From Paracoccaceae bacterium (lineage in GTDB: Bacteria; Pseudomonadota; Alphaproteobacteria; Rhodobacterales; Rhodobacteraceae), in contig CACOXV010000013.1 of NCBI GenBank assembly GCA_902631295.1, positions 1-50,828 on the forward strand: a stretch of DNA of 50,828 nucleotides, written 5' to 3'. The position numbers were made by a program, and so were the translations under genes. The first letter of the stretch is position 1; every line of letters starts with the position of its first letter. This document shows, piece after piece, positions 17,544-24,583 of this stretch. The notes under the pieces are model-generated. The model was given only the letters and a program-made list of their open reading frames with translations. It made no database searches and was not told where the DNA came from.

Positions 17544-17556
17544 GGGGATTAACCCC
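17544..17556 (-). promoter_or_regulatory. Short GC hairpin in rpmF leader
   Basis: GGGG and CCCC blocks separated by five bases form a small dyad 22-34 bases upstream of the rpmF ATG. It stands out in an otherwise AT-rich 132-base gap between the DUF177 gene and rpmF. It lacks a T-run and is too short to be a secure terminator. It may mark a processing or protein-binding site. No function is known to me. Confidence 0.25.
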
Positions 17557-17654
17557 GATGTTTACATTTATTTCTGCGCAATACATCTATTTGACACTGA
17601 TATACAACCCAAATTTTGTTATTTTAGTTGTTTTTTATGACTTTCTTCGAGAAT

Positions 17655-18203
17655 TTAATTTTTCTTCAGGGTGCTCAATATCGCAAAAGGGTTTTGTTGC
17701 TTATCTCGCTCATTTGTTTTTTCATCATAGCCAAGTGAAACTGACACATAGTCCGTGTTGTTAGATCTTGGGTAATCTGGCAGAGATAGAGCAAGTATTT
17801 CTTGTGCAATCAAGGATAAATCTAAAGACTTGGTTAGTGGTTCTAAATTATCGTCTAATTCGAGTTTGATATCGCGCCCGTCGTCTTTTTCCACTGAGGG
17901 TATTTCTTCTGTGGGAACATAAATACGTTTAATTGTTTCATCTACTCGGCATTTAATTGCCTCAAGTGTAACTACACATTTTTGAGTTGCCGTAGCACCC
18001 AGCTTTCCAGTTAATAGCCATTTATTTTTACCTTGGGCGCTGATTTTTCCTCTAAAATCTAATTTTTCAACAGAGATTAAGCTAAGCTGCTCGGCGATCT
18101 GAGAGTTATTATTTGCGTCACCTTGCCAACAAAAACTATTACTTTTGGTGGCATTTAAATTTGAAAATATTATGATTTTGTCCGAAATTTCGCTTTTGGG
18201 CAT
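17655..18203 (-). CDS. yceD: DUF177 (YceD-family) protein
   Basis: A 182-residue protein of the YceD/DUF177 family, found upstream of rpmF across bacteria. In plants and E. coli members have been linked to 23S rRNA accumulation. The recognisable core is the stretch TGKLGATATQKCVVTLEAIK with the single conserved Cys (C76), followed by an acidic region (PSVEKDDGRDIKLELDD), then LSLIAQEILALSLPDYPR. The family often has a CxxC later, but the second pair is not evident here. It is the first gene of the minus-strand rpmF-plsX-fabH run and is divergent from bamE. Confidence 0.86.
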   Translation of the reverse strand: MPKSEISDKIIIFSNLNATKSNSFCWQGDANNNSQIAEQLSLISVEKLDFRGKISAQGKNKWLLTGKLGATATQKCVVTLEAIKCRVDETIKRIYVPTEEIPSVEKDDGRDIKLELDDNLEPLTKSLDLSLIAQEILALSLPDYPRSNNTDYVSVSLGYDEKTNERDKQQNPFAILSTLKKN

Positions 18204-18290
18204 TTAAAAATTTCTTCCTTTATTGCAATAAATAATCAGCATAATGTAATTGAGCATAATATTATACTTTAATGAGGTCAGGCTAAATTT

Positions 18291-18737
18291 ATGATTGGAC
18301 GTCTTAAAAAGATTTCAAGTGTTGCTTTACTATTTGTTATTTTGGGTTGCTCCGAACAGTATCGTAAGCATGGTTACATACCCAGTGAGGAAGAATTATC
18401 AAGTGTTTCAGTATCCCAAGATGACAAAAATACTGTTATTAAGAAGCTTGGCACCCCATCAATTGGTGGTATCTTAAGTGATGGAAATATTTACTTCGTT
18501 CAGTCTAAAGTTTTAAAGAATTCAATACGGGCTTCGACGCCCGTAGATAGGCAAGTTCTAGTTTTAAGTTTCGACGATAAAGGTAAACTTGATAACATTC
18601 AGAAATTTGGAATTGAGAAAGGTAAAATCGTTATCCTAGACTACCATACTACACCATCTGGCTTAAAAAATATGTCATTTCTCTTTAGGCTATTCCAAAA
18701 TGTTGGTGGTCCTTCCGCTGAGTCTTTACTACAATAA
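18291..18737 (+). CDS. bamE: Outer membrane assembly lipoprotein BamE
   Basis: Lipoprotein of the BAM complex that inserts beta-barrel proteins into the outer membrane. The 148-residue precursor has a signal peptide (1-19) ending in a lipobox ILGC with the lipidated C20. Next comes the BamE/SmpA fold with SVSQDDKNTVIKKLGTPSIG (about 40-59) and a beta-rich second half. The gene is divergent from the DUF177 gene across about 87 AT-rich bases that must hold promoters for both. It is followed after 62 bases by the broken olsB-like gene, the usual neighbour order in roseobacters. Confidence 0.88.
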   Translation: MIGRLKKISSVALLFVILGCSEQYRKHGYIPSEEELSSVSVSQDDKNTVIKKLGTPSIGGILSDGNIYFVQSKVLKNSIRASTPVDRQVLVLSFDDKGKLDNIQKFGIEKGKIVILDYHTTPSGLKNMSFLFRLFQNVGGPSAESLLQ

Positions 18738-18799
18738 ATAAGATTTTGATTAATCTCTACAAGCAGCATTTTCAATCCGCTTTAATATGAGATAAATTT

Positions 18800-19528
18800 A
18801 TGAACTACGACCCTCCCAAATTTGATTTGGAGCCAGCTTCAAAGCCGATTGAATTGAAGGAAGCTCAAGCTTTCAGATATAAAGCCTTTGGTTTAGTTAA
18901 TTAGATCGGTCTTGATCGGGATGAATATGATAAAAAATTCAATCATGTAATTATTCGTGATAGGAAGCATCGTAGGGTAGTAGGATGCTTTAGATATACT
19001 TATATACCTCTGGTTCCTTGTTTCAAAGTGGTTATTCTGCAGCGCATTACGATATCAACAACTTAGAAAATTTTGATCAGCCTTTAATGGAGTTGGGCCG
19101 GGTATGTATGGTTTCCTCTTTGACGGATCTAGACATATTGAGATTAGTTTGGGCTTATTTGGGGCATTACTTTGAAAGAAGAAAAATTGGCTTCATATTT
19201 GGTTGTTCTTCATTTGAAGCGATTGATCATGGAAAATATATAGATTGTTTTGCTATTCTCCGAAAACGCTATTTGGGTCCAAAAAATTATTACCCAGTGT
19301 CAAGTCACCATCCGTTTTAAAATTTTCAAAAGCGCTTCGCCCTGGTATTAATTTTAAAATAGCGATGTTGAAAATGCCGTCTCTTTTGAGAGCTTATCTT
19401 TCAACGGGGGGGTGGGTAAGCAACCATGTATTTATAGATTACAAGCTAAAGACGCTTCATGTTTTACAGGCTTACAGGTGAGTACAATACCACATGAAAA
19501 GAAGCGTTTTTTGATGAGCAAACCTTGA
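18800..19528 (+). pseudogene. olsB: Decayed olsB-like GNAT acyltransferase (ornithine N-acyltransferase)
   Basis: Remains of an OlsB-type gene, whose normal product adds 3-hydroxyacyl chains to ornithine in the first step of ornithine-lipid synthesis. The coding trace runs through three frames. From the ATG at 18800 it reads to an in-frame TAG at 18902, then on in the same frame to GCFRYTYI. The frame changes near 19003-19010 and continues with SGSLFQSGYSAAHYD, ELGRVCMV and FGCSSF. It changes again near the A-run at about 19279-19290 into MPSLLRAYLSTGGWVSNHV. A third change at the T-run 19462-19465 restores a tail ending at TGA 19526. Each piece matches the family in the right order. With one nonsense codon and three frameshifts, no functional product is expected. 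The usual partner olsA is not next to it. Isolated sequencing errors are an alternative for the homopolymer shifts, but neighbouring genes are intact. Confidence 0.82.
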
Positions 19529-19561
19529 CCTGTTAATTTTTCTAAACTAGCTCAATTTGTT

Positions 19562-21385
19562 ATGAGTGCACCTTTAATCCAATTACGTGAAGTTTGTCTG
19601 GGTTTTGGAGGCTATGACATATTCCAAAATATAGATTTGATTTTGAATGAAAGGGAACGAAGTTGTCTTGTTGGTAGAAACGGGTCAGGTAAATCAACTC
19701 TTCTAAAATTGATTGCTGGTGCAATTGTTCCTGACGCTGGTACTGTAGCTGCTCAAAAAGGAATAAAAATAAGTTTAATGGAGCAGGATCCAGACCTATC
19801 TGTTTTTTCCACTTTGGGGGATTTTGCAACAAGCCGATTGAATAGTAATCAAGGTTATAAAATTGAGGCAATAAGTACCGGGCTAAAGCTAAATCTTCAA
19901 CAAGAGGTAAAGCTTGCATCTGGTGGTGAAATAAGACGAGCAGCATTAGCAAAGATAATAGCAGAAAGTCCAGATTTGATGCTGCTTGATGAACCCACGA
20001 ACCACCTGGATGTAGAAAGTATAAAATGGCTTGAGACTATACTTAAAAACTTGACATGTGGAGTAGTAATTATAAGTCACGATCGGGCATTTCTTCGGTC
20101 TGTGTCTAAAACTACCTTATGGTTAGATAGAGGTATTCTCAGACGAAATGAAAGAAGTTTCGCTGATTTTGAAGATTGGCGCGACAAAACTTGGGCTGAA
20201 GAAGATGCGCGCAATCATAAAATTAGGCGTCGCATAAAAAAGGAATCCGTTTGGGCAGTAGAAGGTATTTCCGCGAGGCGCAAAAGGAATCAGGGTAGAT
20301 TAAAGGCTTTAAAACAGCTCAAGTTAAAGTATGATATGCAGGAAAAAAGGCAATCTACTGCAAAAATGTCTTTTCATCTTGGTGAGACTTCTGGGCGGAA
20401 AATACTGGAGGCGCAAGGTATAAGCAAAAATATTGGTGGGAAGCAAATATGCAGTAAATTCAGCGTTTCAATTAGACGTGGAGAGCGCATTGCGATGGTT
20501 GGCGCCAACGGAGTAGGAAAAACTACGCTGCTCAATATTCTATTTGGAGATTTAGCCCCTGATGAAGGTACTATTAAGCGAGGAACAAATTGGATCACTG
20601 CCAGTTTTGAACAAAACAAAGGTAGCTTGGATATGGATGCTAGTATCCAAGAAAATTTAACTGGTGATCCAGATATTGCGCTGCCAGGTAGATCTGACCA
20701 GGTTATGGTCAAAGGCGTCCCGAGACACGTGGTTGGATATTTGAAAGAATTTTTGTTCGATCCCAGTACTTTAACGGCGCCGGTACGCTCTCTTTCAGGC
20801 GGTGAAAAATCTAGGTTAATTCTTGCAAAACTTATGGCTAAAACGAGCAATCTGTTACTACTGGACGAACCAACAAATGATTTAGACATTGAAACGCTGG
20901 ATTTACTTCAGGAGCTACTATGTGAGTTCGACGGAACAATACTTTTAATAAGTCATGATAGAGACTTCGTTGAGAGGGTTGCAACACGAGTTTTGTTTTT
21001 CGAAGGAAATGGTAGAATTGTAGATTTTACAGGGGGTTACGAGTCATACTTAAATAAGTTTTTGGATGATAAAAATTCATTAGATGTTACTGTAAAATCT
21101 CAAAAACCTAAAAATGTGATGAAGTTGAAGGAAAATAAGAAAAGTGTAGGTTTATCTTTCACAGAGCAGCATAGGTTGTCAGAAATTCCTCAAGAAATAG
21201 AAAGACTTGAGTTAGAGATTAAAAAGTTAGAGGAATTCTTATCCATTGATGGTCTTTATCAGTCTGATCAAAAAAAATTTGATAAAGCCTCTAGCGCGTT
21301 AGCTGAACGAAAGCTGAAAATGGATAAAATTATGGAAGAATGGTTGTTACTTGAAGATAAACAAAATTATGGCCAATTGTCATGA
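19562..21385 (+). CDS. uup: ABC-F family ATPase (Uup-like)
   Basis: A soluble protein with two ATP-binding cassettes and no membrane segments, 607 residues. The first cassette has Walker A GRNGSGKST at 38-46, signature SGGEIRR and Walker B LMLLDEPTNHLD. An inter-domain arm rich in Lys and Arg follows (about 215-270). The second cassette has GANGVGKTT, LSGGEKSR and LLLLDEPTNDLD. A charged C-terminal extension (about 510-600) looks like the coiled coil that binds DNA in Uup. ABC-F proteins act on the ribosome, and Uup is also linked to precise excision and branched DNA. It starts 33 bases after the olsB-like pseudogene and converges on the AbrB-type gene. Confidence 0.88.
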   Translation: MSAPLIQLREVCLGFGGYDIFQNIDLILNERERSCLVGRNGSGKSTLLKLIAGAIVPDAGTVAAQKGIKISLMEQDPDLSVFSTLGDFATSRLNSNQGYKIEAISTGLKLNLQQEVKLASGGEIRRAALAKIIAESPDLMLLDEPTNHLDVESIKWLETILKNLTCGVVIISHDRAFLRSVSKTTLWLDRGILRRNERSFADFEDWRDKTWAEEDARNHKIRRRIKKESVWAVEGISARRKRNQGRLKALKQLKLKYDMQEKRQSTAKMSFHLGETSGRKILEAQGISKNIGGKQICSKFSVSIRRGERIAMVGANGVGKTTLLNILFGDLAPDEGTIKRGTNWITASFEQNKGSLDMDASIQENLTGDPDIALPGRSDQVMVKGVPRHVVGYLKEFLFDPSTLTAPVRSLSGGEKSRLILAKLMAKTSNLLLLDEPTNDLDIETLDLLQELLCEFDGTILLISHDRDFVERVATRVLFFEGNGRIVDFTGGYESYLNKFLDDKNSLDVTVKSQKPKNVMKLKENKKSVGLSFTEQHRLSEIPQEIERLELEIKKLEEFLSIDGLYQSDQKKFDKASSALAERKLKMDKIMEEWLLLEDKQNYGQLS

Positions 21386-21415
21386 AAATTCTCTAATTTG
21401 GCTGTTTTAAATCTG

Positions 21416-22480
21416 CTAGCTAAGCTTATCAATCCATCTATTGTAAATAATCCCCAATAATGAGACGGTCGTGATTATTCTAAAAATATGGTGAGCGCTT
21501 ACTAACGCTGGACTTGACGCTACCGATAGCGCGATTAATGACATTTCTGTAACGCCGCCTGGGGCAAAAGATATAAAAAGCGTTACAACTGTTAATTCAG
21601 ATAAGTTTTGTAGTATGATTACAAAAATGAATGCCAGAATAAGCATCGTAATTACTGATAGTGCTGAAAGACGTGTTGCAGTAAAAAGAATACGTTTATC
21701 CATCCCAAAAAATCTTGCACCCAGGCTGGTTCCGATAATTACCTGTGCAACTACTACTAGTATGTCTGGAAGATGAATGTTAATATTCGTACTTAAAGTA
21801 AATAATATAGTTAAAAGCATAGGCCCCAACAAGTGGCCAGCAGGCATTCTGAGCTGAGATCCCAGTACGAGACCAAAAATTATTAAAATCGCGATATAAA
21901 ATAAGTCAATTACCGAAATAATTGCGTTTTTTTCTAGTAATAAGCCAGCTGCACTACCTACTGGAGCTCCAAGCCAAATTGAAATCATGATTGGTACTAA
22001 TATTATTACAAAAATAATTCGCAAGAATTGTTGTAGAGTTACAACTTTAATTTTTCCGCCATACTGTTCAGACATAGCGATACTCTCCATTAGCCCACCG
22101 GGCGCAGCCGAAAAAAATGCAGTAGCTCGATCATATTTTCCAAATTTTATAAAAATTTTATAGTTCACAAAATGGGCGCACCAACTAAAAATTAATAAAC
22201 CAAATATACTTGGAAAGTATTTGGTGTATTGATCCATTAGATCAGGAGTAACCTGTGATCCAATCATTACGCCGATTATGGCTACAAAATAATTTCGAAA
22301 TTTTTGAGGAAATACGTAATTTGGAGGAGCTATTTTCTCTCCAAAATTAATTGACCATATAGCACATGCTAATAATGGGCCTAGCATCCAAGGAAGAGGT
22401 AGCAGGGTTTTGGAAGCTACCCAACCAACTAACGTCCCAAGTGCTAATAAAAGCGCGCTGTAAAAAAGGTTTTTCTTCAA
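21416..22480 (-). CDS. AbrB-family integral membrane protein
   Basis: A 354-residue polytopic protein with about 9-10 hydrophobic helices arranged as two similar halves, the AbrB duplication fold. Each half has a Gly/Pro-rich motif: SAAPGGLMESIAMSEQYGG near 123-141 and SFAPGGVTEMSLIALSVASS near 305-324. Members have been named putative ammonia monooxygenase or transcriptional regulator, both misleading for a multi-helix membrane protein. Transport is more plausible but unproven. It appears monocistronic, convergent with uup and about 58 bases downstream of the small gene that follows the Rieske oxygenase. Confidence 0.82.
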   Translation of the reverse strand: MKKNLFYSALLLALGTLVGWVASKTLLPLPWMLGPLLACAIWSINFGEKIAPPNYVFPQKFRNYFVAIIGVMIGSQVTPDLMDQYTKYFPSIFGLLIFSWCAHFVNYKIFIKFGKYDRATAFFSAAPGGLMESIAMSEQYGGKIKVVTLQQFLRIIFVIILVPIMISIWLGAPVGSAAGLLLEKNAIISVIDLFYIAILIIFGLVLGSQLRMPAGHLLGPMLLTILFTLSTNINIHLPDILVVVAQVIIGTSLGARFFGMDKRILFTATRLSALSVITMLILAFIFVIILQNLSELTVVTLFISFAPGGVTEMSLIALSVASSPALVSAHHIFRIITTVSLLGIIYNRWIDKLS

Positions 22481-22538
22481 TGAAACTTTCTTTTCTAGCC
22501 GATTTATACCGAAAATAGATGATTAACTTAAGAGGATG

Positions 22539-22772
22539 CTAGTTTTCCCTAGCGTGCTTTTTTAGGAACTGAAAGAAAGATTGCGTTTTGGGGTGTCTAT
22601 ACTCCAAAGCAAGTGTATATGCGTTAACCATAAAAAAACAAGCTTTGTTTTTATTGGATGTGTTATAAGCTGCTTCTGCATATAATTCTGCTAACTTAAG
22701 ACCATCATTATTATGATGAGCAACTAAAATTTTTTTCTCTAAATCCTTGTCAGGATTTCCGAATGCGTCCAT
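22539..22772 (-). CDS. Small uncharacterised protein overlapping Rieske gene
   Basis: A 77-residue soluble protein beginning MDAFGNPDKDLEKKILVAHH, with the helical segment AELYAEAAYNTSNKNKACFFMVNAY and a basic C-terminus. I chose the ATG at 22772 because GAGG lies seven bases upstream. An upstream in-frame ATG at 22790 lies deeper inside the Rieske gene. The start overlaps the 3' end of the oxygenase gene by 23 bases in another frame, which suggests coupled translation. The helices resemble a single TPR-like pair, but I do not recognise the family. A role linked to the oxygenase is inferred only from the overlap. Confidence 0.7.
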   Translation of the reverse strand: MDAFGNPDKDLEKKILVAHHNNDGLKLAELYAEAAYNTSNKNKACFFMVNAYTLALEYRHPKTQSFFQFLKKHAREN

Positions 22773-23898
22773 TTTGAACCTCATTAGCAACCCAAAAGTG
22801 AAAACAATGAGTAGGATTATCCATTACTGGTGAAAACCGACCGCCATCAAAATTTACCGCATGACGTCCTTTTTGCATACCCTCAACTACAGGAACATCT
22901 TCGTCGAAAACTAGCCGCCATTGCTTTTTATTTCTAAGGCGCAAGTGCTCTGGCGTGTCCTCCTGAGAATAAAATAGGTGAATGTGTTCATATGTTTTTT
23001 CAGGGCCATCTGGTATGAGAATGATTGCAAAGGCATGATCCCTGTGGACGCCTAGAAGAACATTTGGATAAACAGCAATATATTCAGCTGCAGTATCCCA
23101 TTTCGCTTTTAAATTAGAGAAATCAGGGAAAACATTACCCTCTTTATCTTTAAGCTGCTGATATACTTTTGTACCTTGTCCAGAAAATTTGTTTTTGTAC
23201 TCAATATGATAATGGTCTTCTAATTTGGAATAGCTGTTTAAGCCAGGGTGAACCCACGGTAAATGATAACTTTCACAATAATTTTCTACTGCTAATTTCC
23301 AATTTGCGGCTATTTCAATCGTAAATGAACTTTCCTTGCCACCATGAAAAAGAGGTCTGTCGAAGTCTGCCCATCTATCCATTAATTCTTTCATACTATC
23401 TTCAAATTTCGGTGCATTACCTGAAAGATTTATCCAAATAACACCCATCCATACATGGCTTCGTACCTCGGTTAGGCCTAATTTAGACCGATCAATCTCC
23501 TCATGTAGGTTTCTACCTGGACCTCCTACATGAGGGGTGCTTATGAGGTTTCCGTCTGTTGAATAGCACCAGCTATGATAGGGGCACCGAATAGCCCCCT
23601 TTATGGATTTAGCGGAATTAATAAGTATCATACCGCGATGCCGGCAAGTATTTTGAAAAACTTTTACCTTGTTCTCTTTCGTACGAACAATAAACAAGGG
23701 AGTGCCTTGAAAATGAATAGGTACAGCGTCTCCAATATTTGGAATCTCCGCTGAAACTGCCAGCCCACTCCATTTATCAAAGAGTAAAATATCTTTTTCT
23801 TCTTGGAAAACTGATGAACAAGTGTAGTGCTCGTTTGGAAGCCCATAAGCTTCGCCTATTGGCAAGCAAACTTTATCTAGTGTAGCTGTCTTTTCCAT
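22750..23898 (-). CDS. Rieske non-haem iron oxygenase, alpha subunit
   Basis: A ring-hydroxylating or demethylating oxygenase component of 382 residues. The N-terminal Rieske [2Fe-2S] domain has C85-x-H87 and C105-x2-H108 (CRHRG...CPYHSW). The C-terminal catalytic domain has the mononuclear iron site in NYCESYHLPWVHP (H212, H217), with an acidic ligand probably near the C-terminus. No beta subunit, ferredoxin or reductase gene is adjacent, so it may be a homo-oligomeric oxygenase using a remote reductase, as in the betaine/carnitine/stachydrine demethylase type. The substrate cannot be assigned. It lies 105 bases downstream of ilvN on the same strand, and its end overlaps the small uncharacterised gene. 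Confidence 0.88.
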   Translation of the reverse strand: MEKTATLDKVCLPIGEAYGLPNEHYTCSSVFQEEKDILLFDKWSGLAVSAEIPNIGDAVPIHFQGTPLFIVRTKENKVKVFQNTCRHRGMILINSAKSIKGAIRCPYHSWCYSTDGNLISTPHVGGPGRNLHEEIDRSKLGLTEVRSHVWMGVIWINLSGNAPKFEDSMKELMDRWADFDRPLFHGGKESSFTIEIAANWKLAVENYCESYHLPWVHPGLNSYSKLEDHYHIEYKNKFSGQGTKVYQQLKDKEGNVFPDFSNLKAKWDTAAEYIAVYPNVLLGVHRDHAFAIILIPDGPEKTYEHIHLFYSQEDTPEHLRLRNKKQWRLVFDEDVPVVEGMQKGRHAVNFDGGRFSPVMDNPTHCFHFWVANEVQNGRIRKS

Positions 23899-24003
23899 TT
23901 TTCTGGCTCACTTTTTCCATTTAAATAAAAAAAGATACTACTAGAGGCTAGCTCAAAACGACAACTGAGTTAAATGAAAACGACAAGATAAGTAATTTTG
24001 ATG

Positions 24004-24561
24004 TTAGCCGCGAGATAGTGCTGCTACACCTGTTCTTGCAATTTCTATCAGACCGAGTGGACGCATCAATTCTGCGAATGCGTCAACCTTTTCTGGCGTA
24101 CCGGTAATTTGGAAAGTAAAGCTATCTAGCGTGCTATCTACTGCGTGTGCTCTAAAAATATCAGCTAAACGCAAAGCTTCTACTCTTTTTTCGCCTTTAC
24201 CACCAACCTTTAAGAGAGCAAGTTCTCTCTCCACATGGGGGCCATCAACAGTTAAATCATGTACTTCATGGACGGGTACAATTCGTCCAAGTTGCGCTTT
24301 GATTTGCTCGATAACCTGTGGCGTTCCTGTAGTTACGATAGTAATTCGGCTTAGATGTCCCTCATGATCAACTTCCGCAACGGTGAGACTGTCTATATTA
24401 TACCCACGGCCCGAAAAAAGCCCTATAACCCTAGCAAGAACGCCAGCTTCATTATCTACCAATATTGCTAGTGTGTGGGTCTGTATTTCGTCGCCAAAAC
24501 TAGACCTAAGGTTATAGGCAGAGTGCTTACTTGATCCCTTTTTTATTTTTAATGCTGACAT
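24004..24561 (-). CDS. ilvN: Acetolactate synthase small (regulatory) subunit
   Basis: Regulatory subunit that stimulates acetohydroxyacid synthase and confers valine feedback control. The protein has 185 residues. The N-terminal ACT domain begins HTLAILVDNEAGVLARVIGL (about 29-48) and contains GRGYNIDSLTV. The C-terminal domain carries REL.LLKV and EALRLADIFRA. The length is normal, with a short basic N-terminal tail of about 25 residues. It starts 22 bases after the large-subunit stop, so the two form an ilvB-ilvN operon. It is also called ilvH in other naming schemes. Confidence 0.95.
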   Translation of the reverse strand: MSALKIKKGSSKHSAYNLRSSFGDEIQTHTLAILVDNEAGVLARVIGLFSGRGYNIDSLTVAEVDHEGHLSRITIVTTGTPQVIEQIKAQLGRIVPVHEVHDLTVDGPHVERELALLKVGGKGEKRVEALRLADIFRAHAVDSTLDSFTFQITGTPEKVDAFAELMRPLGLIEIARTGVAALSRG

Positions 24562-24583
24562 TTGTAACCTACAAAGTAAATAT

